Source of the DNA: Pirellulaceae bacterium
Lineage (GTDB): Bacteria; Planctomycetota; Planctomycetia; Pirellulales; Pirellulaceae
Direction: 5' to 3'
Assembly (NCBI GenBank): GCA_025459265.1
Contig: JALOQX010000105.1
Span: forward strand, 1-45,390
DNA length: 45,390 bases
Shown: piece after piece, positions 16,745 to 25,494 of the stretch
How the letters are laid out: each line of letters opens with the position of its first letter
Numbering within the stretch: the stretch's first letter is position 1
The notes under the pieces: generated by a model
The model's input: only the letters and a program-made list of their open reading frames with translations
What the model was told of the DNA's origin: nothing
Database searches by the model: none
Position numbers and translations under genes: made by a program

Positions 16745-16953
16745 CCGGTCCGCTACGCCATTCTAGAGACCGACGAAGAGTTGACGCTGTACGGGGATCT
16801 GCCTGGCGTGGCGTCTGACGGTGTCGAACTGCGATTCGACAAGAATCAGTTGACGATTCACGGCAGAACTCAAACAGGGTGTCCTGGCAGTACACTTGCC
16901 GAAGGTTGAGGCTGCCAAGCCGCGCCGCATTGAAGTCAAAGCGATATGTCGCG
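16745..16953 (+). pseudogene. Remnant of a small heat-shock protein (Hsp20) gene
   Basis: Two pieces of an alpha-crystallin domain lie here in different frames. From 16745 one frame reads YAILETDEELTLYGDLPGV and then VELRFDKNQLTIHGR, the first half of the domain. From about 16872 a second frame, shifted by one base, reads GVLAVHLPKVEAAKPRRIEV and KA, the conserved end of an Hsp20. About 40-50 residues that belong between them are missing, and a stop codon (16742-16744) cuts off the N-terminal arm. The gene is dead: both ends and the centre are lost. It is antisense to the last ~60 codons of the DnaJ-like gene. Confidence 0.85.
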
Positions 16954-17695
16954 GTGGCGCGGCTAAGACGCCGCGCCCCGCGCATGTCGGACAGCTGCCC
17001 CGCCCGGCGGCCTGCGCTCCACCGCAGGCGGGGCAAGGCTCGTGGATTGTGACCAGGGCCTGGACGCAGCCGCCCCGACAGGCTTCCTCGGGCGTCATGG
17101 GGAGGTCGGCGACCACATCGGCGATCGCAGCCGGTGGGCCGGCATCTCGACACGTCCGGTGGATCCATTTGCCGGACGGCCACTCGGCTGATGGAAACTC
17201 CTCTCGCCGCGCGTCAAGCCCCCACGCCTGGGCAGCGGCCGCAGGGACGGGAGCCGGGCGTGTTGCCGGGTGGACCCCGGGCCGTGCATTTGCTGCACGG
17301 GCCTGCTGTTGATCGTAGTCCCGGCGCTTTGCCGGATCACCCAAGACGTCGTATGCCTCGGAGATCAATTTGAATTTCGCGGGAGCATTTGGCAGATCCA
17401 GGCATACATCAGGATGCCATTTTCTGGCCAGTTCTCGAAACGCCGCGTCAATTTCCGCGGGCGTTGCGGAACGGGCCAGGCCGAGAATGTCGTAATAACT
17501 CGGGCCGACGTTCGGAGCCACCGCCAAAGCCTCGGATAGAACCGCGGACTGCGACACGCACCCGCCGGGCCAAACTGGTGCCGGCAGCGGAGGACTGCAG
17601 CAATCCGTATCTGGTGAATTGTGACTCCTGACGGTCACCGAGGCAAGCGTAACAACCTGCAACAAGGGGACATGCACTTCCCTCGTCGTCGTCAC
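16763..17695 (-). CDS. DnaJ-like protein, C-terminus replaced by antisense Hsp20 sequence
   Basis: The open frame gives 310 residues. A J domain occupies about 66-128 (YYDILGLARSATPAEID, HPD at 94-96, KRRDYD). A reduced zinc module has two CxxC knuckles (221-224, 235-238) instead of four. A DnaJ substrate-binding domain would begin at RHIALT (about 249-254) but the homology stops there: the remaining ~55 residues are the reverse strand of the Hsp20 remnant. The gene is therefore 3'-truncated and perhaps inactive as a full co-chaperone. The start at 17695 is GTG, and it would overlap the ancestral stop of the RND gene by four bases (GTGA). The 65 residues before the J domain are unusual and Cys-rich, so a GTG nearer the J domain is possible. 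Confidence 0.6.
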   Translation of the reverse strand: MTTTREVHVPLLQVVTLASVTVRSHNSPDTDCCSPPLPAPVWPGGCVSQSAVLSEALAVAPNVGPSYYDILGLARSATPAEIDAAFRELARKWHPDVCLDLPNAPAKFKLISEAYDVLGDPAKRRDYDQQQARAANARPGVHPATRPAPVPAAAAQAWGLDARREEFPSAEWPSGKWIHRTCRDAGPPAAIADVVADLPMTPEEACRGGCVQALVTIHEPCPACGGAQAAGRGSCPTCAGRGVLAAPPRHIALTSMRRGLAASTFGKCTARTPCLSSAVNRQLILVESQFDTVRRHARQIPVQRQLFVGL

Positions 17696-17704
17696 GGCTC
17701 CCCT

Positions 17705-20700
17705 TCATCCATGGTGGATTGCGGCAGGCCGTGGCCCGGCTGGTGCGCGTAGAGCAGCCAGTAGACGACGGGAATCACGAACAGCGTGAACAACGTGGAG
17801 GCGAACAGGCCGAAGCAGCGTGAACAACGTGGAGGCGAACAGGCCGAAGATCAGCGACCAGGCGAGTCCCGAGAAGATCGGGTCGATGATGATCGGCACA
17901 GCCCCCAACATTGCCGTGACGGATGTGAGCAGGATCGGCCGCAGCCGCACCACACGGCTCTCCATGATCGCGTCGAACAACGAGCGCCCGCGCGCGAGCG
18001 AGAGGTGAATGAAGTCGACCAGAATAATGGAGTCGCGCGTCACGATCCCGGAGAGCGTGATCATGCCGATCATGCCGGTAGCGGTGAAGTAGACCGGATC
18101 AAGGAAGTCGCCGACGTACTGAGCGTTGATGACGTTCAGGAGCCAGAACCCGGGCATGACGCCCAGGATCGTGAGCGGAATGGCCAGCATCACGATCACC
18201 GGCACGGCGAACGAGCCGGTCTGGGCCACGAGCAGGATGTAGATGCCCACCATGGCGGCGGCGAAGGCGAGCCCCAGGTCGCGGAACACGTCCAGCGTGA
18301 TTTTCCATTCCCCTTCGCCCGCGAAATCCACGGTGAACGCCGCGGGCACGTGCCAGGCCAGACCGCTGCCGTTGTGGAGAAACGTCCGCTGCTCGACCGG
18401 CCGCGGCGTGCCTTCCACGAGCCAGCCGTGTCCCACGCGGTTGGCCGCCGCCGGCGGCTGGTCCTCGCGACTCCGATCGGCCAGGACGTCGATGACAACG
18501 TCGGCCGGCGGGCGACCAGCCGTCTCGGCAAACACATACGCGACGCGCTGCAGGTTCTTGTGGTAGATCATCTGGTCCACGCGCGCTTCCTCCCACTCGC
18601 CCAGCTCAGCCATCGAGACCAGCTCACCGCGGTCTCCCTTGACGTGGACGCGCGTCAGATCGAGTTCACTGGTACGGCGCGCCACGGGCAGACGCATCTC
18701 AATGCGGAGCGGATTTCGTTCCGTGCTGCTGCGCACGACCCCTTCGGTGTGGGTACCGAGCACGGTGTGCAGCGTCTGGGCGATCTGCTCGGTGGTGATG
18801 CCGTTGAGCGCGGCTTTTTCCTTGTCGGTGACGAAGATCAGCTTGCGCTGGGCCGCCTCGCGCACGTCGTCCACGTCCACGACGCCCGGTTCCGCGGCCA
18901 ACCGCGCGCGCACCGTATCAGCTGCGGATAACAGGTCGTCGTAGCGATGGTCCGGCTGGCCGTACACTTCTGCCACGACGCTGGCAATCACCGGCGGCCC
19001 GGGGGGCGTCTCCACGAGTTTGAGACGTGCGCGGTGGCGATCGGCGATCGCCTGCAGCTCGTTCCGCATGCGCAGCCCGATCGCGTGACTCTGCAGCGTG
19101 CGGTGCTTCTTACCGACCAGGTTGATGCGCACTTCCGCGACGTGGTCCCCCTGACGCAGGTAGTAGTGCCGCACCAGGCCGTTGAAGTCCATCGGCGAGG
19201 CGAGGCCGACATAGCTGGTGAAGTCGGCGACTTCCGGCACGCCCGCCAGATAGGCCTCGAATTCCCGCACCGCTGCGTCGCTGCGTTCGAGTGTCGTGCC
19301 CTCATCGAAGTCCAGCACCAGCAGCAGCTCGTTCTTGTTGTCGAACGGCAGCATCTTCAGTGGCACCAGACGCAACGCGGCCATCCCCATGGCGCCGCAC
19401 GTCAGCAGGAAGATCACCGCCAGGAAAGACCAGGCGAGCAGTCGCGAGTGCAGCAAGGGCGCCATCAGCGGATAGAAGAGCCGGTACAGCAGCGATTGCT
19501 TGACCGCCTCGAGATCGTGCACATCCTGCACGCCATGACCGGCCGCGTCACCCCCTGCAAACTTGCGTCGCAGCACGTGAAACGCCATCCAGGGTGTGAT
19601 GGTGAACGCCACCAGCATGGACATCAGCATGGTCACCGGCACGTTGAGCGCCATGGGCCGCATGTAGGGCCCCATCATGCCCGTGATGAAGAACATGGGC
19701 AGAAAACTCACGATGACCGCCAGTGTCGCGGCGATCAGCGGCGGGCGGATTTCCGCCACCGCCTCGAGCACGATGCGGCGCGTGGCTTTCCGGCGAAGCG
19801 CAAAATGCCGGACGATGTTCTCGACATCCACGATCGGGTCGTCGACCAGCAGGCCCAGCGACAGAATCAGCGCAAAGAGCGTGACGCGGTTGATGGTGAA
19901 GCCCAGCAGCAGGTTCACCGCCAGGGTCAGGCCGAACACCACCGGCACCGCAATGGCCACGATCAAGGCCTCACGCCAACCCAGGCCCCAGGTGAGTAAG
20001 GCCACCACGATCAGCACCGCCACCGCCAGGGCTTCGACCAACTCGTTGACCTTCTCGTCGGCCGTCAGCCCGTAGTTCCGCGTGATGACCAGTTCCATGT
20101 CGTGGGGAACAATCTGCTCCACGAGGGCTTCCGCCTCGTGCAACACGGCGTCGGCCACCCACACCGCGTTGGCGCCCTTTTTCTTGGCAATCGCGATCGT
20201 GACGGCGCCCCGTGCCTGAGACGCCTCCGCATCCGGCGCGTCGGTCGCGGCCGCCCGCCCGAGCACCGTGCCCGGGAACCCGGCCTCGTGTGTGAAGCCG
20301 CGGGCCGGTCCCCAGCCATGCCGCACGTAATGGGCCACCTCGGCCGGCCCGTCTTCCACCGTGGCGACGTCCTTAAGGAAGACTGGGACGCTGTCGAACA
20401 CGCCGACTACCAGATCCGCGAGCTGACGTGCGTCGTCAAAGGGGAGTCCCGCCTCGATGCGGATCCGCTGGTCCTGGCTGCGGATGTCACCGGCCGTCTG
20501 ACGGACGTTGGCCGCCTGCAGCGCACGCTGCAGTTCCAGTGGCGATACGTGGTAGGCGGCCATCCGGTCCGGATCCACCAGCACCTGGATGACGCGCGGC
20601 CTCCCCCCCAGCACGTAGGCACGCGAGACGTTCCGCACTCCGGCCAGCCGCTGCGTGACCTCTTCCGCCACGCGGCGCAGCGACATGTCGTCGCTGGTCG

Positions 20701-21181
20701 AACTCGCCAAGGTCAACGTGACGACCGGCACATCATCGATCTCGACCGGCTTGACGACCCAGCCGGTTACGCCAGGCGGCACGATATCGAGATGCTCGTC
20801 CAGCTTCTTGTACAGCTTGACCAGGCTCCGCTCGCGGTCTTCACCCACGTAGAAGCGTACGGTGATGATCGCCTGGTCCTCCTGGCTCATCGAGTAGACG
20901 TACTCGACGCCATCGATCTGATACAGGATCTTCTCCAGCGGCGTGGCGATCAGCTGTTCGACTTCCGCTGCCGAGTGTCCGGGGAAGCGGACGTAAACGT
21001 CCGCCAGCGGCACGATGATCTGCGGGTCCTCTTCACGGGGGGTGACGCCCAGCGCCGCCAGGCCGACAACCGAGGCCAGCAGGATCAGGACCAGCGACAG
21101 GTTCGACTCCAGAAACGTCTGGACGATCCGGTTCAGAATGTGCGATTCGTGGCCTGGAGCGGGGCCGGGCTCCGTGCTCAT
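17705..21181 (-). CDS. RND-family efflux permease, frameshifted in the last membrane span
   Basis: The frame gives 1158 residues with the AcrB-like plan: the first span (ESNLSLVLILLASVVGLAALGV), two large periplasmic loops and two groups of membrane spans. The charged RND motif region reads LILSLGLLVDDPIVDVENIVRHFALRR, with the paired Asp residues of the proton relay. Up to GLFASTLFTL the sequence is conserved. A perfect 34-bp tandem duplication (17782-17849) then shifts the frame, and the last ~42 residues are Arg-rich nonsense. In the restored frame the protein would end FVIPVVYWLL plus about 20 residues, with a stop at 17692-17694. ATG 21181 is preferred: GAGGAG lies upstream, and the adaptor gene stops 11 bases before. 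Confidence 0.9.
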   Translation of the reverse strand: MSTEPGPAPGHESHILNRIVQTFLESNLSLVLILLASVVGLAALGVTPREEDPQIIVPLADVYVRFPGHSAAEVEQLIATPLEKILYQIDGVEYVYSMSQEDQAIITVRFYVGEDRERSLVKLYKKLDEHLDIVPPGVTGWVVKPVEIDDVPVVTLTLASSTSDDMSLRRVAEEVTQRLAGVRNVSRAYVLGGRPRVIQVLVDPDRMAAYHVSPLELQRALQAANVRQTAGDIRSQDQRIRIEAGLPFDDARQLADLVVGVFDSVPVFLKDVATVEDGPAEVAHYVRHGWGPARGFTHEAGFPGTVLGRAAATDAPDAEASQARGAVTIAIAKKKGANAVWVADAVLHEAEALVEQIVPHDMELVITRNYGLTADEKVNELVEALAVAVLIVVALLTWGLGWREALIVAIAVPVVFGLTLAVNLLLGFTINRVTLFALILSLGLLVDDPIVDVENIVRHFALRRKATRRIVLEAVAEIRPPLIAATLAVIVSFLPMFFITGMMGPYMRPMALNVPVTMLMSMLVAFTITPWMAFHVLRRKFAGGDAAGHGVQDVHDLEAVKQSLLYRLFYPLMAPLLHSRLLAWSFLAVIFLLTCGAMGMAALRLVPLKMLPFDNKNELLLVLDFDEGTTLERSDAAVREFEAYLAGVPEVADFTSYVGLASPMDFNGLVRHYYLRQGDHVAEVRINLVGKKHRTLQSHAIGLRMRNELQAIADRHRARLKLVETPPGPPVIASVVAEVYGQPDHRYDDLLSAADTVRARLAAEPGVVDVDDVREAAQRKLIFVTDKEKAALNGITTEQIAQTLHTVLGTHTEGVVRSSTERNPLRIEMRLPVARRTSELDLTRVHVKGDRGELVSMAELGEWEEARVDQMIYHKNLQRVAYVFAETAGRPPADVVIDVLADRSREDQPPAAANRVGHGWLVEGTPRPVEQRTFLHNGSGLAWHVPAAFTVDFAGEGEWKITLDVFRDLGLAFAAAMVGIYILLVAQTGSFAVPVIVMLAIPLTILGVMPGFWLLNVINAQYVGDFLDPVYFTATGMIGMITLSGIVTRDSIILVDFIHLSLARGRSLFDAIMESRVVRLRPILLTSVTAMLGAVPIIIDPIFSGLAWSLIFGLFASTLFTLLRPVRLHVVHAVRDSRRLLAALRAPAGPRPAAIHHG
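17782..17849. repeat. Perfect 34-bp tandem duplication inside the RND gene
   Basis: Bases 17782-17815 and 17816-17849 are identical. Since 34 is not a multiple of three, the duplication puts everything after it (towards lower positions on the minus strand) in the wrong frame. Removing one copy restores a typical RND C-terminus. Confidence 0.97.
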
Positions 21182-21192
21182 GGTGCGTCTCC

Positions 21193-22299
21193 TCAAGTTC
21201 CCGCAGCACTGGGTGCCAGCACAACCTGCTCACCTTCACGCAGTCCGGACAACACTTCCACGTTGTTGTCGAACGTGCGCCCGATCCGGATCGACCGCCG
21301 GATCGCCCGCCCCTGCTGCACGACATCGACCAGCTCCAGTTGGCCGACTCGCCGCACAGCGCGTTGCGGCACGATCAGTACCTCCTCAGGGTCCAGCGGG
21401 ATCAGCAGGCGTCCGAACATGCCGCTGTACATGCCGGGCGGGCACGGACCGGTGACTTTGACCTGAAAGGCACGACTGGCCGTTTGGGCTTCCGGAACAA
21501 TCTCGCTGATCGTACCGACGCATTGTTTGCCCAGTTGCTCGATCTGCACGTTAATGTCCTGACCCACCGCCAGGCGGCTTTGCAGCGCTTCGCGGACGCT
21601 GGCCACCAGCTGCATGCGGGTGGGATCGAAGAGCGTCACGAGCATCTGTCCGGGGCTGACCATGTCACCGACGTCGACTTTCTTGTCGATGACGGTGCCG
21701 TCGATCGGTGAGCGGATCGCGGTCCACTCGAGCATGGCTTCCACTTCCTTGACGGCCTGCTGGGCGCTGAGCAAGTCCGCCTCCGCGCTCTGGAGTGCCG
21801 TGGCCGCTTTTTCGTATTCCTGGCGGGCCACCGACCGTGACTCGACCAGCTTGGCGTAGCGCTGTTCGTCGGCGGCCGCCTGGGTCCGCGTGGCCTCCGC
21901 ACGGCTCACGGCCGCTTTGGCCTGTTGCAGACGGGCCTGCAAGTCGGTGTCGTCCAACCGCACCAGCAGCTCACCGGCCGTCACCGATTGGCCGGCGCGC
22001 AAGTTCACTTCCACGACCCGCGCCAACAGCCGCGAGCCGATGTTGGTCTCATGGACGGCCCGAACCGTCCCGACCGCCGTCTCGAAACGCGGCAATCGCA
22101 TACGCTCGACGGCGATCACTTCCCCTTCGACGGGCCTGCCTGCCGGTGCGGTGGCCGCCTCGGTCATGGCCACTTTCGGCTGGAACCGGCCGGCCAACCA
22201 GAGCAGGAGCAAGACAATGGCCGCCGCAAACACGATCCAGCTTGCAACACGACCGGTCCATCGCAACCACGGCGCTGCTGACACGCGTGCAGTTTCCAT
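21193..22299 (-). CDS. RND efflux periplasmic adaptor (membrane fusion protein)
   Basis: This 368-residue protein has an N-terminal anchor span (about 15-38, VASWIVFAAAIVLLLLWLAG). A biotinyl-lipoyl half (ETNIGSRLLARVVEVNLRAGQSVTAGELLVRLD) follows, then a long alpha-helical hairpin (about 115-185, rich in Ala, Gln, Glu). The second lipoyl half reads AIRSPIDGTVIDKKVDVGDMVSPGQML, followed by beta-barrel and membrane-proximal domains. It links the RND permease to an outer-membrane channel, for which no gene is present here. The ATG at 22299 is preferred over a TTG six codons upstream. An extended -10 box lies at 22352-22360. The operon order is adaptor, permease, DnaJ-like. Confidence 0.92.
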   Translation of the reverse strand: METARVSAAPWLRWTGRVASWIVFAAAIVLLLLWLAGRFQPKVAMTEAATAPAGRPVEGEVIAVERMRLPRFETAVGTVRAVHETNIGSRLLARVVEVNLRAGQSVTAGELLVRLDDTDLQARLQQAKAAVSRAEATRTQAAADEQRYAKLVESRSVARQEYEKAATALQSAEADLLSAQQAVKEVEAMLEWTAIRSPIDGTVIDKKVDVGDMVSPGQMLVTLFDPTRMQLVASVREALQSRLAVGQDINVQIEQLGKQCVGTISEIVPEAQTASRAFQVKVTGPCPPGMYSGMFGRLLIPLDPEEVLIVPQRAVRRVGQLELVDVVQQGRAIRRSIRIGRTFDNNVEVLSGLREGEQVVLAPSAAGT

Positions 22300-22351
22300 A
22301 GCGTTGAACTCTCGCAAATTTACCGCCCATCCTGACCGCCATCAGGGCAGT

Positions 22352-22360
22352 ATCATAACA
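22352..22360 (-). promoter_or_regulatory. Candidate extended -10 promoter of the RND operon
   Basis: On the minus strand TGT is followed at once by TATGAT, an extended -10 element with five of six consensus bases. Transcription would start near 22345, giving a leader of about 45 bases before the ATG at 22299. The leader could form a small hairpin (CCTGA...TCAGG). No good -35 is seen, as expected for extended -10 promoters. Confidence 0.5.
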
Positions 22361-22553
22361 TAAACCGCTGGAGCGCGCCACGCCGGCTTGCCGCCGCGAC
22401 CCGCAGCGTCGGCAAGGCAGGCAATTGTCGGGGCCGCCCATACACCATTTCGGGGCGTTCGTGGCCCGGCATTGAGCGTTGCTTGTATCCGGTGCGCGTT
22501 CTGGCGAAACTGGAGAAACACTGCACGGCATGGGGCATCTCGGGGGACCGCCA

Positions 22554-23660
22554 ATGGACAATCCGCTAACGCTTTCCGAAGTCATTCTGGACTCCCTCAA
22601 CGACGGCGTGTATGTCTGCGATCGGGACCGCCGCATCGTGTACTGGAGCAAGTCGGCCGAGCGCATTACGGGCTGGACAGCCACCGACGTGGTGGGACGC
22701 CGGTGCCTGGACAACGTGCTGTCCCACATCGACAAGGACGGGCATCGACTCTGTGGTGAAGAGTTCTGTCCACTGCATCGGTCGATGGTGACGGGGAGTC
22801 AGAGCACGGTCCCGTTGGTCGTGTTCGGTCTGGCGAAGGACGGCCGGCGCATCCCGTGCCAGGTCTCGGTATCGCCGGTACTCGACGCCCAAGGCAATGT
22901 CATCGGCGGTGTCGAGACATTTCGTGACGTGTCGGCGATGCTGGCTGACCTGCAGCGGGCCAAGAAGATTCAGACGCTGTCGCTCGAGCATGATCTGCCT
23001 GCCGACGACCGCATCCGATTCGCCACATGCTACACGCCGCACGATCTGGTCGGCGGCGACTTCTATGCGATCCGGCAGCTCGATTCGGACTGCTACGGTT
23101 TCCTTTTAGCCGATGCGATGGGGCACGGTGTGGCGGCCGCCTTGCATACAATGCACCTGAGCGCGCTGTGGGGACGATTTGGGAATTTGGCCCAGGGGCC
23201 GGCCGAGCTGGCGGCGATGCTGAACAGCGAATTGGCCAAGGTGGTCAAGGACGAGTCGTTTGCGACGGCTGTCTGTGGTGTCATCGATGCCCACGCGCGG
23301 ACCGTGCGCTTCGCCGCCGCGGGTGGCCCTCCTGTGCTCGTCTTTCGGGCTGCGGGCGACGTGGAACAGCTCGACTCCGCGGGGTTTCCATTCGGCATGA
23401 TCGAAGACGCTGATTATGAGGAAGTGGAGGCGGACTTGGCGGTGGGTGACTGCCTGTTGCTGCTGAGCGACGGGGCGTTTGAGATCCGCAACGCCGCCGA
23501 CGAGCTGCTGGGCGTCGACGGGTTCGTGCGGATGCTGACGCAGCTAGGTTATCCGCGCACGGCGCTGAACATGGACGCTGTCGAGGAACAACTACTGAAA
23601 TACTCCAACAACATTCGACTGGAAGACGACGTCACGGCGATTGAGGTCCGCTTCCTGTGA
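22554..23660 (+). CDS. PAS domain plus SpoIIE-type PP2C phosphatase
   Basis: The product is 368 residues. Residues 5-125 form a PAS domain (ILDSLNDGVYVCDRDRRIVYWSKSAERITGW), with a Cys-rich insert (CGEEFCPLH) that could hold a metal or redox centre. Residues 155-368 form a SpoIIE/RsbU-like PP2C phosphatase with its metal-binding acidic residues in GGDFY, ADAMGHG, SDGAFE and EDDVTAIEV. Such proteins dephosphorylate an anti-sigma-factor antagonist in response to the PAS signal; no partner-switching genes are adjacent. The ATG at 22554 follows GGGGGA; an in-frame ATG at 22530 has no good ribosome site. Confidence 0.9.
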   Translation: MDNPLTLSEVILDSLNDGVYVCDRDRRIVYWSKSAERITGWTATDVVGRRCLDNVLSHIDKDGHRLCGEEFCPLHRSMVTGSQSTVPLVVFGLAKDGRRIPCQVSVSPVLDAQGNVIGGVETFRDVSAMLADLQRAKKIQTLSLEHDLPADDRIRFATCYTPHDLVGGDFYAIRQLDSDCYGFLLADAMGHGVAAALHTMHLSALWGRFGNLAQGPAELAAMLNSELAKVVKDESFATAVCGVIDAHARTVRFAAAGGPPVLVFRAAGDVEQLDSAGFPFGMIEDADYEEVEADLAVGDCLLLLSDGAFEIRNAADELLGVDGFVRMLTQLGYPRTALNMDAVEEQLLKYSNNIRLEDDVTAIEVRFL

Positions 23661-23757
23661 CGAATCGGGTCAAGTGGCTGCACCCGCGTGTGCTCCGCCG
23701 CTGCCAGACCGCCAGCCATGTTGCTCGTCAACCCATCGGGAAGAAAGGACCCTGTTC

Positions 23758-25440
23758 ATGTTCTCGCCACACGTACTTCCGCTACTGCTATCGGCGGTGC
23801 TCAGCAGCGTCGCCGCTGACGAGGTCCGACCCTGGCAAGTGTACGAACTGATGTGGGAGTCGGAGGTCTCGGCCGAGTCGGCAATACCTTCGCGGTACGT
23901 CGAGAGTCTGCCGGACGGAGGGCCGGCGTTCCTGACGGCCACGTTTCGTGGCGACAGCGGCGAGGCGGCGGGGCAACAGCTGGCGGTCAGTGGTTTCTGG
24001 GACGGCGGCCGCACGTGGCGCGTGCGGTTTGCGCCTCCGGCTGCCGGCGAGTGGTCGTATGTGACAAGCTCGCCGGACCGCGGCCTGGACGGCCACCGCG
24101 GTCAGTTCCGCTGTGTGGCCTGGACCGCGGAAGAATTCGCGGCCAACCCGACGCGCCACGGCTTCGTCCAGGTGGCACGCAATGGACCGCAGGCGGGGCA
24201 CATCTTCCAGTATGCGGACGGCACGCCCATGTTCTGGCTGGGCGACACCTGGTGGAACTGGACCAAGCGCGGGATCCCCTTCGCACGCGTCCAGCATCTG
24301 GTCGATACGCGCGCCGCGCAAGGATTCAACGTCGGTCAGCTCTTCTTTGCCGGATCCGGATGGGGACGCGACAGCGCGCTGCTCGATCGGACGTATCAGC
24401 TGCCTGATCTCGAGCACCTTCGCCACGTGGAGCAGATGATCAGCTATGCCAACTCCCAGGGGATCACGGTGTGGGTGCATGGCTGGTGGTCGGGGAAGAA
24501 CATGCAGGAGCGCGTAGGCGCAGAGCACGCCCGCCGTTGGACGCGGTACATGGTGCACCGGCTCGGCGCGTTCAACGTGATCTGGGTCCTGGCAGGCGAA
24601 TACAACATGCACAACTATGGCGGCATGGGGTTGGAGTTCTGGAAGGAACTCGGACAGCTGATCGACCGGGAAGATCCCTACGACCGCCTTCTGGGAGCCC
24701 ATCCGACGCCGCCCGGCTGGGAAGGCGGCGACGCCGCTCCCCAATGGTCGACGGCCGAAGTACTGCACGACGAGCCTTGGCTCAATTATCACCAGAGCCA
24801 GGTCGGCCACGGTCGCTGGCGGAATGAAATGATCCCGCAGGTGGTGCGCGCGGCATACTGCCTGGAGCCGGCTAAACCGATCGTGGTGACCGAGCCATGG
24901 TATGAGTTCATCGAGGGCAATCCGACGGCGGCCGACATTCGGTTTGGCGGCTGGTCGGCGGTGCTCAGCGGCGCGGCGGGGCACAGCTACGGCGGCGGGC
25001 ATGTCTGGCGTGCGCACGTGCCCGAGTCGCCCGCCGACCGCGGCGCGTGGCCGCTGCAACTGGATTTCTCGACCGATACGCTCGACTATGCCGGGGCGAG
25101 GTCGCTCGGATTCCTCGCCCAGTTCATGCGCGGCATCGCGTGGTGGCAGCTCGCACCCCACCCGGAACTGCTCCACGAGAACCCGTCGCCCTATTGTGCG
25201 GCCGAACCCGGCCGACAGTACGTCGTGTATCTGCGCTGGGGCGGGTCCGTGAAACTGGATCTGCGCCCGTCCACAACCGATGACGAGTTCGCGTTCACCT
25301 GGATCGATCTCACTTCGGAGCAGACGCGGCGGACCGGCACCGTAGCTGGTGGCGACATCCGCCAGTTCTCTCCACCGGAGGATTACCCGGGCGTCGAGGA
25401 GTTCAAAGACTGGCTCCTGCATGTGCGCCGCCGCGAGTGA
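23758..25440 (+). CDS. Secreted DUF5060/DUF4038 apiosidase-like glycoside hydrolase
   Basis: The 560-residue protein begins with a signal peptide (about 1-20, ending VAADE). A DUF5060 beta-domain follows (about 22-125: WQVYELMWESEV, FRGDSGEAA, FWDGGRTWRVRFAPPAAGEWSY). A TIM barrel of the DUF4038 / GH140-like type comes next (GTPMFWLGDTWW, FARVQHLVDTRAAQGFNVGQ, VIWVLAGEYN, PIVVTEPWYEF). The C-terminal beta-domain fits the putative collagen-binding module that often closes these enzymes. Likely acidic catalytic residues are in AGEYN and TEPWYE. Family members cut apiose-containing or other rare-sugar linkages in pectin. The ATG at 23758 follows GAAAGGA and starts the signal peptide. Confidence 0.87.
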   Translation: MFSPHVLPLLLSAVLSSVAADEVRPWQVYELMWESEVSAESAIPSRYVESLPDGGPAFLTATFRGDSGEAAGQQLAVSGFWDGGRTWRVRFAPPAAGEWSYVTSSPDRGLDGHRGQFRCVAWTAEEFAANPTRHGFVQVARNGPQAGHIFQYADGTPMFWLGDTWWNWTKRGIPFARVQHLVDTRAAQGFNVGQLFFAGSGWGRDSALLDRTYQLPDLEHLRHVEQMISYANSQGITVWVHGWWSGKNMQERVGAEHARRWTRYMVHRLGAFNVIWVLAGEYNMHNYGGMGLEFWKELGQLIDREDPYDRLLGAHPTPPGWEGGDAAPQWSTAEVLHDEPWLNYHQSQVGHGRWRNEMIPQVVRAAYCLEPAKPIVVTEPWYEFIEGNPTAADIRFGGWSAVLSGAAGHSYGGGHVWRAHVPESPADRGAWPLQLDFSTDTLDYAGARSLGFLAQFMRGIAWWQLAPHPELLHENPSPYCAAEPGRQYVVYLRWGGSVKLDLRPSTTDDEFAFTWIDLTSEQTRRTGTVAGGDIRQFSPPEDYPGVEEFKDWLLHVRRRE

Positions 25441-25494
25441 ACGTCAGAGCTACTTGTTGTCACCGACATTTCTGTCTGAGCAGGAGGGTGAACG

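Noticed and set aside
17786..18931. 381-codon open frame on the plus strand over the 34-bp duplication
   Set aside because: Antisense to the RND gene; very rich in Glu, Asp, Arg and His with no family match.
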